DNA of 64,000 bases from Roseovarius sp. THAF27 (GCF_009363655.1 NZ_CP045394.1:62001-126000), one strand, 5' to 3'; positions 43,952 to 52,736 are shown, counted from the stretch's first letter. Translations and numbers: made by a program. Notes: generated by a model from the sequence alone, not told the origin.

Positions 43952-44826
43952 TGCCAGTTCAACTGACCCGTAGAACGATACTGACCTTGGTCGGCGCGGG
44001 CGCGGTGTCGTTGGCGACACCTCTCGCCGCGCAGGACACTGCGTTGCGGCTGGCTTTCATCCCGCAGGAGAACCCGGAGAAGCTGCTTGGCGATATTGAG
44101 GCCATCACCGGCTGGCTGGCCAGTGAGATCGGCGTCCCGGTCGAGGGGTTCGTTACCATCGACCACGCAGCGGCGGTTGAGGCGCTGCGAAACGGCGACG
44201 CGGATATCTCCTTCATGGGCGCCCTGCCCTTCGTTCTGGCCGAGGCCGAGATCGGTGCCGTGCCGCTCCTGTCCGAGGTCTACCGCGACGCGCCGAATTA
44301 TACGGGCCGCATTTTCGTGCGGCGCGACAGCGGTATCGGCGCGCTCGCAGACCTGCGCGGACGCGACATCGCCTTTGCCGATCCGATCTCGGAATCGGGC
44401 TATCTCTATCCGCTCGCCGAATTCGTAGAGGCCGGGCTGGTTAAAGGTCCCGGCGCAGCGGAGGAATTTTTCGGCCGCGTCTTTTTCGCGGGGGGCTACC
44501 AACAAGCCATGCAGGCAATGGCCGAAGGCCTGGTCGATGCCGCGGGCGCCAGCCAGTATGCCGACCTGCTTCTGACACCGCAGCAACAGGCGGAGGTAAC
44601 CTGGATCGCGGAAAGCGCACCGATCCCGAGCCATTTGGTGATCGCTCGCCCTGGGCTCGATGCCGCTCTGCGGGACCGTTTTGTCGACGCAATGCTGCGG
44701 CTCAACGAGCCGGAGCACCGCAACAAGCTGCGCTATCTTTATGGACCGGACGGCTATATCAGGGCCGACGGCGCCGCCTATGACGGCGTGCGCGATATGG
44801 CGCGGCGATACGGGCTGTTGGAATGA
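43951..44826 (+). CDS. PhnD-like ABC substrate-binding protein
   Basis: 291 residues with a Tat-like leader (LTRRTILTLVGAGAVSLATP). The PhnD/PtxB-type fold is seen in LRLAFIPQENPEKLLGDIEAI, DISFMGALPFVLAEAE, GRDIAFADPISESGYLYP and DAAGASQYADLL. Known members bind phosphonate or phosphite. Linkage to MntR and a di-haem protein makes a different ligand (such as a metal complex) possible. Confidence 0.85.
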   Translation: MPVQLTRRTILTLVGAGAVSLATPLAAQDTALRLAFIPQENPEKLLGDIEAITGWLASEIGVPVEGFVTIDHAAAVEALRNGDADISFMGALPFVLAEAEIGAVPLLSEVYRDAPNYTGRIFVRRDSGIGALADLRGRDIAFADPISESGYLYPLAEFVEAGLVKGPGAAEEFFGRVFFAGGYQQAMQAMAEGLVDAAGASQYADLLLTPQQQAEVTWIAESAPIPSHLVIARPGLDAALRDRFVDAMLRLNEPEHRNKLRYLYGPDGYIRADGAAYDGVRDMARRYGLLE

Positions 44827-45605
44827 GCACTGCTATCCAAATCGACGACCTGAGTTTTGCCCATACGGGCGCAGACGTCCCGGCGCTGGAGCGGGTTTCG
44901 CTTAAGATTCCGACGGGCGAAAGCGTGGCTCTGCTCGGCCCGTCCGGGGCGGGCAAGACGACCCTGCTGGCACTGCTTGATGGCAGGCTGTTTGGCTGGC
45001 GCTGGCAGGTTTCGATCTTGGGCGCACCGCTCGATCCCGATCATCCGCCAATGCGCGCGCGCCGCCCGGATACCGGTTTCGTTTTTCAAGAGTTCGCGTT
45101 GGTCGAACGCTCCACTGTTCTGCGTAACGTCCTGAACGGCCGCCTGGGGCGCATGTCGCCGCTGCGGGCCCTGATGGGATCACCGACCAAGCACGATCTG
45201 GAGATTGCGCGCACGGCACTTGCCGATTGCGGCATTTCTGATCTTGCCGAACGCAGAGTCGACAGCCTCAGCGGCGGGCAGCGGCAGCGCGTCGCCATCG
45301 CGCGGGGTCTGGCGCAGGAACCACGGCTTATTCTGGCCGATGAACCGGTGAGCAACCTCGACCCCGCGCGTGCAGGTGAGATCCTGGCGCTGCTGACCGG
45401 GGCGGCGCAAGCGCGCGGCGCGACGGCGCTGTTTTCGTCGCACCAGCCCGAGCTGGCGCGGCATTTCGCGCAGCGCATCATCGGCATTCGTGGCGGGCGG
45501 ATCGCCTTTGATGTGCCGACCTCCGAGTTGAACGAGGATGCGACAGCGGAGCTCTATCGGGAGGTTGAGCCAATCCCCGGAATCGGCCTCAGGGCGGTGT
45601 CCTGA
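44823..45605 (+). CDS. PhnC-like ABC transporter ATPase
   Basis: 260 residues: Walker A GPSGAGKTT, signature DSLSGGQRQRVAIARGLAQEP, Walker B RLILADEPVSNLDP, H-loop FSSHQPEL. It overlaps the binding-protein gene by 4 bp and the permease by 1 bp. Complete and apparently functional. Confidence 0.93.
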   Translation: MSTAIQIDDLSFAHTGADVPALERVSLKIPTGESVALLGPSGAGKTTLLALLDGRLFGWRWQVSILGAPLDPDHPPMRARRPDTGFVFQEFALVERSTVLRNVLNGRLGRMSPLRALMGSPTKHDLEIARTALADCGISDLAERRVDSLSGGQRQRVAIARGLAQEPRLILADEPVSNLDPARAGEILALLTGAAQARGATALFSSHQPELARHFAQRIIGIRGGRIAFDVPTSELNEDATAELYREVEPIPGIGLRAVS

Positions 45606-46363
45606 TGGCGTTCCGCGGGTTTGGCGGCTTTGCGACGAGTGGTCTGATTGGCGCTGCGATCCTGTGGTCCTTCGCGACGACCGATGTCGAGTTGTCGCGT
45701 CTCATGTCGGCCGGCCCGCGCATTGCCGATTTCCTCGGTCGCATGTTTCCGCCTGACCCGACCGTGATGGCCGAGATCAAGAAGGGCAGCGCGGAAACGC
45801 TGAGAATAGCGATCCTCGGCTCCCTCGGTGCTGTGATCCTGTCCGTTCCCTTCGGCATTCTCGCGTCTGAGACGATGGTATCGCCTGCGGTGTTCCGGCC
45901 GATCCGAACGCTGCTTGCTTTCATCCGGGCGATTCCGCTGATCCTCGTGGCCATGCTCATGGTAGGCGCTGTCGGGCTCGGGCCGCTGCCCGGCATCATC
46001 GCGGTCGCCTTTCATGCAACGGGGATGCTCGCCAAGTTCTATGCCGAGGCGATCGACGGCGTGTCCCGCGCGCCGATCGCCGCGCTGGAAAGCGCGGGCG
46101 CCGGGCCGCTCGTGCGGCTCAGATACGCGATCTGGCCGCAGATGGCGCCGGTCGTCGCCCGCGACACGATTTTCCGGTTCGAGTTGAACCTGCGCGAGTC
46201 GCTGATCCTCGGGATTGTCGGCGCGGGCGGGATCGGCTTTTACATCCAGACCTACGTGCGCTCTTTCCAGTATGACAAGGCGGCCAGCGTCACGATTGCC
46301 GTCTTCGTCATGGTCATCGCCATCGAAGCTATCAACGTCGCGCTGCGCCGTCGTTTTGCCTGA
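45605..46363 (+). CDS. PhnE-like ABC permease
   Basis: 252 residues with six TMs. The EAA-like loop reads YAEAIDGVSRAPIAALESAGA, followed by ESLILGIVGAGGIGFYIQ near the end, typical of PhnE. Only one permease is present, so it presumably forms a homodimer. Converges with the L,D-transpeptidase-family gene 3 bp away. Confidence 0.92.
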   Translation: MAFRGFGGFATSGLIGAAILWSFATTDVELSRLMSAGPRIADFLGRMFPPDPTVMAEIKKGSAETLRIAILGSLGAVILSVPFGILASETMVSPAVFRPIRTLLAFIRAIPLILVAMLMVGAVGLGPLPGIIAVAFHATGMLAKFYAEAIDGVSRAPIAALESAGAGPLVRLRYAIWPQMAPVVARDTIFRFELNLRESLILGIVGAGGIGFYIQTYVRSFQYDKAASVTIAVFVMVIAIEAINVALRRRFA

Positions 46364-46366
46364 CCT

Positions 46367-46879
46367 TCAGGCATAGATGTCGATCGGTGTCCCGTCCCTG
46401 ACCATGGCGTAGATATCCTCGATCTGCCGGTCCGTGACGGAGATGCAGCCCGCGGTCCAGTCGCGTTTGTTCATCGGGTCGATCCCCTTGCGGGGCCCCC
46501 CGTGGATGAAGATGTCGCCACCCGGCGATTTTCCTTGCGCCTCTGCAAACGCGATGTCGGCTTCATTGGGATATGAAATGCCGATGGAGAGGTGGAAGAG
46601 GCTGTTTGGGTTGCGCCGGTCAATCAGGTAGGAGCCCTCCGGCGTGCGGCCGTCCCCCTCAAACTGCTTGTGGCCTTCGGGCGCGAAGCCCAATCCGATG
46701 GGATAGGTCCGCAAGACGTCATCCGCGCCGTCAAGAACTAACAGCCGCTGCGCCTTGTACATGCGTAACCGGGTCACTTGTGGTCCGTTGTACGACCGGA
46801 ACTTGCTGGCACAGCCTGAAAGGAAGGCGGCCAAACCGCCCAACAGCAAGACCCGCCGTGAAATTCTGGTATTCATCAC
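46367..46879 (-). CDS. YkuD-family L,D-transpeptidase lipoprotein
   Basis: 170 residues. The N-terminus TRISRRVLLLGGLAAFLSGC combines a twin-arginine motif with a lipobox Cys. The YkuD core has HGGPRKG (HG motif) and KRDWTAGCISVTD, with the active Cys in AGCIS. It is shorter than the other three YkuD proteins and probably membrane-anchored. No MerR-type promoter was found in front of it. Confidence 0.88.
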   Translation of the reverse strand: MMNTRISRRVLLLGGLAAFLSGCASKFRSYNGPQVTRLRMYKAQRLLVLDGADDVLRTYPIGLGFAPEGHKQFEGDGRTPEGSYLIDRRNPNSLFHLSIGISYPNEADIAFAEAQGKSPGGDIFIHGGPRKGIDPMNKRDWTAGCISVTDRQIEDIYAMVRDGTPIDIYA

Positions 46880-46942
46880 TGCTCGACGCCCCTTTTGCGA
46901 GGTCTGGATGATGTCAGACGTTACCCTACCGAAACCGCCGGA

Positions 46943-49297
46943 TCAATGACCGTGCGCGAGTGCTCCCTTCGCCATCCGCTCGCCAATCGGTTCACCGCCC
47001 GAGGGCCCCGCTTCGACCCGGTGGCCGTTCAGGAGCCGAAGCGCGTTGGCCACGACAAGCAGAGACACGCCTACATCCGCAGCAATGGCGCCCCACATTG
47101 AGGCCATCCCGAACGCGGTCAGCCCGACGAACAGCGCCTTGGTCGCCAGCGATATGCCGATATTCTGGTGGATGATCGTCATGGCCCGGCGCGAATGGCC
47201 AATAAGCCAAGGTACCTTGCCGATGTCGTCGGTCATAAGCGCGATGTCGGCCGTCTCGATAGCGGCATCCGATCCGACAGCGCCCATGGCGATGGCATAA
47301 TGCGCACGCGCCATGGCCGGTGCGTCATTCACACCGTCGCCGATCATCGCTACCATGTCGTGGCTTTCGACGAGTTCCTCAATGGCCGTCACCTTGTCTT
47401 CCGGCAAAAGTTCGGCGCGCACCTCGTCGATGCCGACTTCGGCTGCCACCGCGCGCGCGGTGCGTTCGTTGTCGCCCGTCAACATCACGATGGTCTCCAC
47501 ACCCTGCGCATGCAGGCGCGCAACGATACCCTTTGCATCTGGGCGGATGCGGTCGCGAAGCTCCAGTACGCCGGTCACGCCGGCCTTGTCACCCACGGCA
47601 ACGAGGGTGCTCCCTGTCTCCCCGATCTGATCCCGCAGATCCGCCGGAATGGCATTGCCGAACCCTTTCTCTTCGGCGAACCGATCCGAGCCGAGCCAGA
47701 TAGCGCGCCCGTCGGCGCGTCCTTCCAGACCGCGCCCGGGCACGGTGCGGGTGTCCTCTGCGGCAGACACGGAAACACCATCGGCTTTGGCGCGCGAGAG
47801 TATGGCGCGTGCCAGCGGGTGTGAAGACCGCACCTCCAGGCTTGCTGCCAGCGCCATGAGATCGCGTGCGGAAACACCGACCAGTGGGTGAACCGCCGCC
47901 ACCTCAGGCTCTCCCATGGTGATCGTCCCGGTCTTGTCCATCGCCAGTGCCGTGGTCCGCCCCGGCGCTTCGACATAGGCGCCGCCCTTGATGAGCACCC
48001 CCGCCCGTGCCGACGCGGTCAGCGCCGCAACGATGGAAACCGGCGTAGAAATGACCAACGCGCAAGGACATGCGATGACCAGAAGGACCAGGGCATTGTA
48101 GAACCAGTAGTCCCAGGCGCCGCCGAGCAGGAGTGGTGGCACCAGCGCGATGGTGATCGCCAGAGCCATCACGATTGGTGTGTAGATGCGCGCGAACTTG
48201 GCCACCCACTGTTCGACCGGCGCGCGGCGGGCATGGGCATCGCCTACCATGCGAATGATTTTCGCGAGCACCGTATCCGAGGCGGCCTTCGTCGCCCGCA
48301 CCGTCAGTGTGCCCTCGCCGTTGATCGTGCCGGCATAGACCTCTTCGCCGGGTTCCTTGGGTACTAGCGCGCTTTCCCCAGTAATTGGGGCCTGATCGAC
48401 GGCCCCTGCCCCGTCCACGACCTCACCGTCGAGGGGGATACGGTCGCCGCCGCGCACGATAAACCTTGCATTGACTGCCACAGCCGCAGCCGGAACGTCG
48501 GATTCCGATCCGTCTTCGTAAAGGACCCGCGCCGTTGGCGGCGCCAGATCGAGGAGCGCGGAAACCGCGTTACGCGCCCGCCCCACGCTCCAGCTCTCAA
48601 GATAGAGAGAGAGCGAAAAAAAGAAGGCGACCGTCGCAGCCTCAAAAAACTCTCCGAGGCTGATGGCGCCGGCGACGGCCAGCACCATGAGCAGGTTCAT
48701 GTCGGGGCTAAGCCTCCGCGCCGAAGACCAGGCCTTGGGCGCGACAAGCCAAACTCCGAAAAGAATCGCGAGGGCGAAGATCCCTGCTTCCGCCATGGGC
48801 ATCGGCACATCGCCATGGCCCGCAAAGAGCCCGAGCGCGCCACCCATGCCGGTCTCGACCATGTGAAAAAGGAATCCCGCCCCCCAGAAGCCGCCGCTCA
48901 ACGAGGTAAAGCGCTTCTGACGTGCCAGATGCGCCGCCTGGTCCTCTGCTGCGTTGTCGGCATCCCAAGGCTTCGCGCTCATGCCGGTCGTTGCGACCAA
49001 CTGCGTGACCTCGTCGTCTGGTATCCTCTTGGCGCTATCGAGGATGGTCATTCGCCCGTTGATAACGTCGAATGCCAGGTGTTCGGTTCCGCCCACTTTC
49101 GGCCCGACAACCCGGTTCAGGATCGCCACCTCTTCGGCGCAATCGAGCCCGGATACCTGAAAGCTCCTTCCGCCGGACGGCGCTAGCCCAGCCGACGCAA
49201 CATCTCTTTTCGCATCGCAACAGGATTTGCCTGTTGCGTGAGGTTGCTTTTGATCACTCCGGTGGCTGTGATCGTTGCGGTTGCCATCAAAAGACAT
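46943..49297 (-). CDS. P1B-type Zn/Cd/Pb-exporting ATPase (ZntA/CadA)
   Basis: 784 residues. The His/Cys-bearing N-terminus (NRNDHSHRSDQKQPH...KSCCDAK) precedes a degenerate HMA domain (VSGLDCAEEVAIL, one Cys). Eight TMs include the transport motif IACPCALVISTPV; phosphorylation site DKTGTITMGEP; ATP-hinge GDGVNDAPAMA. CPC plus the ZntA-like flanks predict Zn2+, Cd2+ and Pb2+ rather than Cu+. A MerR-type promoter lies at 49330-49360, only about 30 bp ahead of the start. Confidence 0.95.
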   Translation of the reverse strand: MSFDGNRNDHSHRSDQKQPHATGKSCCDAKRDVASAGLAPSGGRSFQVSGLDCAEEVAILNRVVGPKVGGTEHLAFDVINGRMTILDSAKRIPDDEVTQLVATTGMSAKPWDADNAAEDQAAHLARQKRFTSLSGGFWGAGFLFHMVETGMGGALGLFAGHGDVPMPMAEAGIFALAILFGVWLVAPKAWSSARRLSPDMNLLMVLAVAGAISLGEFFEAATVAFFFSLSLYLESWSVGRARNAVSALLDLAPPTARVLYEDGSESDVPAAAVAVNARFIVRGGDRIPLDGEVVDGAGAVDQAPITGESALVPKEPGEEVYAGTINGEGTLTVRATKAASDTVLAKIIRMVGDAHARRAPVEQWVAKFARIYTPIVMALAITIALVPPLLLGGAWDYWFYNALVLLVIACPCALVISTPVSIVAALTASARAGVLIKGGAYVEAPGRTTALAMDKTGTITMGEPEVAAVHPLVGVSARDLMALAASLEVRSSHPLARAILSRAKADGVSVSAAEDTRTVPGRGLEGRADGRAIWLGSDRFAEEKGFGNAIPADLRDQIGETGSTLVAVGDKAGVTGVLELRDRIRPDAKGIVARLHAQGVETIVMLTGDNERTARAVAAEVGIDEVRAELLPEDKVTAIEELVESHDMVAMIGDGVNDAPAMARAHYAIAMGAVGSDAAIETADIALMTDDIGKVPWLIGHSRRAMTIIHQNIGISLATKALFVGLTAFGMASMWGAIAADVGVSLLVVANALRLLNGHRVEAGPSGGEPIGERMAKGALAHGH

Positions 49298-49329
49298 GGA
49301 TTGACCTCGGGATTCATTGATTCCACATT

Positions 49330-49360
49330 GCTATAGCTCCTAAAGCAACTAGAGCATCAA
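49330..49360 (-). promoter_or_regulatory. MerR-type promoter for the ZntA/CadA ATPase
   Basis: On the minus strand: TTGATG (49355-49360), 19-bp spacer with core CTCTAGTTGCTTTAG, then TATAGC (49330-49335). This is the expected target of a ZntR-type activator and anchors the interpretation of the other sites. Confidence 0.82.
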
Positions 49361-49454
49361 GAGTTAGAATAGGACGTTTCATGCAGAAAATTGCAGCGTC
49401 CGAACGTTCACCGCACCACTAAGGCGCGATGAAATCAGAAAGAGCGGGTTAAAA

Positions 49455-49724
49455 ATGCAAAAACGACAAGCGCCTATCATTGCAGCAATTCTGGTACTCG
49501 CCGGCTGCGCGGTGCCGCCGACAGATGATGGCGCTCAGAACAAGGTTGGCAATGTTCCCGCGTCTGTAGCGGCCCTTGCTGCACCCGGTCAGGATCTCAC
49601 GTCGGCTCGTCGACTTCCGGAAGATGGGTGCTACTGGTATCAGCACAGTGGACCAGTAGAGACCACTTTGGTACCTCTTCGCGCGGCCGGCGGCGGACCA
49701 ATCTGCACGTCTCTCCAGTCTTGA
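49455..49724 (+). CDS. Small lipoprotein
   Basis: 89 residues. The signal peptide MQKRQAPIIAAILVLAGC has lipobox L-A-G-C at Cys18. The mature part has two cysteines (EDGCYWYQHSG and GGPICTSLQ) that may pair. The pattern 'DGCYWYxHxGPVETTxxPLR' looks like a short conserved domain, but I know no function. It is divergent from the ATPase. Confidence 0.7.
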   Translation: MQKRQAPIIAAILVLAGCAVPPTDDGAQNKVGNVPASVAALAAPGQDLTSARRLPEDGCYWYQHSGPVETTLVPLRAAGGGPICTSLQS

Positions 49725-49771
49725 TTTGCTTGTCCAGAGGGTCGCGGATGCGTCGAGTTCAGTGCACGCCT

Positions 49772-50434
49772 TCAACTTTGCGCTGTCACACTATCCTCGG
49801 CCGAGTAAAGAAACGCTGTCGAACCTATCTTGACGTTGGGATAAAGTTCGTTGATGTGAGCCATGACCATCCGGACGCAGCCAGAACTTGCGCGACCGCC
49901 GATGCTTTTTGGATACGGTGTGCCATGGATACGTAGATAGCTATCCCTACTGCCGACAAAAAGATAAAGCGCACGTGACCCAAGTGCGTTGGTCGGGCCA
50001 GGTTCCATACCATCTGCGTATTGCTCGTACTCCGGATTGCGTTCAATCATGTTTTTGGTTGGCGTCCAATGAGGCCATTTCACCTTCCGCTTAATCGTAT
50101 AAGTTCCCGGCTCATAAAGGTCGCCCTTTGCAATGGCCACGCCGTAGCGCATTGCAGTTCCACCTTTTTCGATGTGATAGAGGTATCGCGCCACTGCGTC
50201 CACGTGGATGTCGCCCGGCACGAGATTGCGCTTCGCGACGACGCGCTGCGGCAAAAACCTTGGATGCAGACCCCATGGGTTAGTCGTGGCTGGCTCGTAG
50301 CCGAACGGTGTGACTTGCTTGTCCCAAGCCGCCTTTTGTGATTCTGTTGGCCACGTATCGGCAAAGAGCGGCTGACCGATTGAGGCCGAGAATAGCGCAG
50401 TCGTTGTTTGGATGAAGTGGCGTCTCGTCAGCAT
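49772..50434 (-). CDS. L,D-transpeptidase (YkuD family), Tat-exported
   Basis: 220 residues. MLTRRHFIQTTTALFSASIG is a clear twin-arginine leader. The domain has the motifs MRYGVAIAKGDLYEPGTYTI, ERNPEYEQYADGMEPGPTNALGSRALYL and YLRIHGTPYPKSIGGRASSGCVRM with the active-site Cys. It resembles ErfK/YbiS enzymes that crosslink peptidoglycan or attach lipoprotein. It has its own MerR-type promoter at 50559-50589. An AT-rich inverted repeat (AAGGATA, AAATA, TATCCTT) at 50464-50482 lies in the leader. Confidence 0.93.
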   Translation of the reverse strand: MLTRRHFIQTTTALFSASIGQPLFADTWPTESQKAAWDKQVTPFGYEPATTNPWGLHPRFLPQRVVAKRNLVPGDIHVDAVARYLYHIEKGGTAMRYGVAIAKGDLYEPGTYTIKRKVKWPHWTPTKNMIERNPEYEQYADGMEPGPTNALGSRALYLFVGSRDSYLRIHGTPYPKSIGGRASSGCVRMVMAHINELYPNVKIGSTAFLYSAEDSVTAQS

Positions 50435-50558
50435 TTTTCTGTTTCCTTCGCAAGATTTTACTAAAGGATAAAATATATCCTTATCGTGCCTCTACTTACC
50501 CAGGTAAGGAATAAGGCATCGTCAGCAACCTTCCCAAGGTCTAGTTCGGTACATTTGC

Positions 50559-50589
50559 GTCGTAACTCCTAAAGCTCCTAAAGGTTCAA
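50559..50589 (-). promoter_or_regulatory. MerR-type promoter for the L,D-transpeptidase at 49772
   Basis: On the minus strand: TTGAAC (50584-50589), 19-bp spacer with core CTTTAGGAGCTTTAG, then TACGAC (50559-50564). The leader to the start codon is about 118 bp. Confidence 0.75.
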
Positions 50590-50900
50590 GAAAAAAGTTC
50601 TGCGAACACGGTTCCCACTAACCCAGCCTCGTCGCGTGAAAAACCAGCTGATCCAATTACTTCTCAAGGGGCTGACGAAGCTCTTTTCAACATATTTCCG
50701 AGCCACAGCCTCTAGTCAGGGTCAGATAGGCTAGCGATTGGTTGATCCTTGCGAAAGTAGGCTTCGACGTGAAAAATTGGTCCAAATTCTGCATGCGAAC
50801 AGGATACGATTGCATCATTCATGTGGGTATCAAAACCTCACGGGGTGAGACATGCACCGCGTACTTTCGTTTCGCTGACCTCAAGTTGCAAACGACTTTT
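50590..50900. other. Intergenic region without a recognised gene
   Basis: I find no credible coding sequence here. A plus-strand frame beginning at 50742 continues into the 3' end of the transpeptidase gene on the opposite strand and has no ribosome binding site. Composition is AT-richer than in neighbouring genes. Confidence 0.5.
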
Positions 50901-51482
50901 TCAAATGCCGTTCAGTTTGGGGTAAAGATAAACGCGTGCACCTATCGCAACACGATCGTACAGGTCCTTTACGTGCTTATTGGTGAGGCGGGCACATCCG
51001 TTTGAAACGGCCGACCCGATGGTTTCTGGTGCATTGGTTCCATGGATTCGAAGATAGGTGTCTCGGCCGTCATCATCGTATAAATAGATCGCTCGCGCGC
51101 CGAGAGGATTATTCGGTCCTCCCTTCAAACCGTTTCTAAATCGTGCATACTTATTCGGCTCTCTTTGGATCATGGCGTTGGTCGGCCGCCACCACGGCCA
51201 TTTGGCTTTGCGCGCTACTGTGAACACGCCTGATTCGTACAAATCCTTGCGTCCAACTCCTACTCCGTAGCGGATCGCCATACCTTCTTCGAGCATGAAA
51301 TACAAAAAAAAATCATCCGGTACTAAATGCAGATCTCCGGGCAGCCAATCCGTCCGACGTGCGTTTACCAGTTGAGGAAGAAAGCGCTCTGGAAAAGAGG
51401 GTTGACTTGCTGCACCAATCGTAGGAGCCAACATGCTGGCTGCACTGGTAGATACGAACACTCGCCTGCTAAAGCCTTTCAT
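50901..51482 (-). CDS. L,D-transpeptidase (YkuD family), Tat-exported
   Basis: 193 residues from ATG 51482, chosen because it gives the twin-arginine leader MKGFSRRVFVSTSAASMLAP. A longer frame to 51548 would start inside a perfect palindrome. The domain is homologous to the 49772 gene: MAIRYGVGVGRKDLYESGVF, GGPNNPLGARAIYL and YLRIHGTNAPETIGSAVSNGCARL, with the catalytic Cys in SNGC. The two enzymes probably arose by duplication and then diverged. No standard MerR-type promoter precedes it. Confidence 0.92.
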   Translation of the reverse strand: MKGFSRRVFVSTSAASMLAPTIGAASQPSFPERFLPQLVNARRTDWLPGDLHLVPDDFFLYFMLEEGMAIRYGVGVGRKDLYESGVFTVARKAKWPWWRPTNAMIQREPNKYARFRNGLKGGPNNPLGARAIYLYDDDGRDTYLRIHGTNAPETIGSAVSNGCARLTNKHVKDLYDRVAIGARVYLYPKLNGI

Positions 51483-51542
51483 TTTGATGTACCCTACTAG
51501 TTTGCGTTGCATGAAATTGCGAACACATTGCGTCGATATGTA

Positions 51543-51562
51543 GAACACACGATCGTGTGTTC
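51543..51562. promoter_or_regulatory. Perfect 20-bp palindrome before an L,D-transpeptidase
   Basis: GAACACACGATCGTGTGTTC has no mismatches. It lies about 60 bp upstream of the start at 51482 and, on the minus strand, fills the 19-bp gap between TTGTGA and ACATAT. It could be a regulator binding site; the half-sites differ from the other MerR-type dyads. Confidence 0.6.
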
Positions 51563-52002
51563 ACAACTGCGAGCTGTTTGACTGTTGCTCCGAGGATACG
51601 ATCCGAACTTTCGGAAGGGTTATTTGCCCAAAGCATGCCGAGCACTTAGTGGATATCTGCGTGGCAATCCTCAACACCGCTCTCCAGCGTGATACAATCT
51701 TGCCTATTCGGTCACGGGCGATAGTGGCGAGACGCTCAAGTACTTCGATAGAAACGTGTTCGTAAACTTGCTCCTGATTTTGCATCCAAATCACGAGCGA
51801 GAGCTACTGGAAAGGCCACTACGTGTGAACGATGACTTTTCGAAGGTTGGATATTGCTTCAACCTATCGTGAGTCCAGCGTCAAGATGTGGTTTCACACC
51901 TGTGCCCAACGTAGGTTCGACTCAGTAAAAAGCTTGGCGCTTGATGCGCGGTCCCGCCTCGCATATTCCGGCGCCAAATCTGCTGAGAAAGGCACGCCTT
52001 AT
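51563..52002. other. Intergenic region without a recognised gene
   Basis: No convincing gene. A plus-strand frame from 51832 is continuous with the next gene but its first 57 residues look random and membrane-free, so I treat them as untranslated. Around 51847-51866 the bases GGTTGGATATTGCTTCAACC form a 5-bp inverted repeat; its meaning is unclear. Confidence 0.5.
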
Positions 52003-52695
52003 ATGACTCTGTCCACAATCCTGCGTATCGACAAAATCCTGCTCGGCATTGTCGCCGCCGTGCTGTTACTTTCGGTCGTTATTTATTTCTACAGCACCGA
52101 CTATTTCTCGCTCACCTACGCGCGTGAAGACGGCTTGGTGGAATACAGCACTGCTCTCTTTCTCTGCGTGGCCAGCGTCGTCCTGGTGATGAACGCGCGG
52201 TCGCTAAAGGCGCGCGGCGCGGGCCTCGCCTTCGCCTGCACGCTGTTCTATGCGCTTGTCTTCTTCTTTGCCGCCGGCGAAGAGATTTCCTGGGGCCAAC
52301 GTATAATCGGCTGGGAAACCGGCGAGACCTTCGAGGAGATGAATAAGCAGCAGGAAACGAACCTGCACAACCTGATTGTGCCCACGCCTTGGGGCGATTT
52401 CCACCTCGCCAAGACGCTCTTCGGTCCGATCCTAACGTTAATCGTGCTGGTCTACATTACCGTGCTGCCACTGCTCTACTTGCGCGTCGGCTGGATCAAA
52501 CGTGCCGCCAATCACATTGCCGCCCCGGTGCCCGGCACACGTCACGCAATGCTCGCCGTTACAGCAAGCCTGGTGATTGCGGTCATCGACGTTCCTCGTA
52601 AATGGGAGGTCTACGAGTTGGTCTTCTCGCTCCTGGCAACCTCGATCTTCCTCCTGCCGCAGAACAGTAAACACACGACTTTCTTGGAGGCGTGA
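52003..52695 (+). CDS. Conserved multi-TM protein with EEISWGQR motif
   Basis: 230 residues from ATG 52003. About six TMs (ILLGIVAAVLLLSVVIYF; STALFLCVASVVLVM; FACTLFYALVFFFAA; TLFGPILTLIVLVYI; LAVTASLVIAVIDVP). Between TM3 and TM4 is the strongly conserved-looking loop AAGEEISWGQRIIGWETGET followed by NLHNL. The motif recurs in uncharacterised bacterial membrane proteins and its acidic/aromatic character suggests an enzymatic or binding site. The composition is more GC-rich than its flanks. Function unknown. Confidence 0.7.
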   Translation: MTLSTILRIDKILLGIVAAVLLLSVVIYFYSTDYFSLTYAREDGLVEYSTALFLCVASVVLVMNARSLKARGAGLAFACTLFYALVFFFAAGEEISWGQRIIGWETGETFEEMNKQQETNLHNLIVPTPWGDFHLAKTLFGPILTLIVLVYITVLPLLYLRVGWIKRAANHIAAPVPGTRHAMLAVTASLVIAVIDVPRKWEVYELVFSLLATSIFLLPQNSKHTTFLEA

Positions 52696-52736
52696 TATGA
52701 GCCGCGCCGGGTTTGCCGGAGGCTGATTGATCTTAG

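Noticed and set aside
43825..44718. 297-residue minus-strand reading frame opposite the PhnD-like gene
   Set aside because: Shadow of a conserved binding-protein gene; no ribosome binding site.
51847..51866. GGTTG/CAACC inverted repeat as a further MerR-type site
   Set aside because: No -35/-10 pair at 19 bp in either direction and the arms do not match the other operators.
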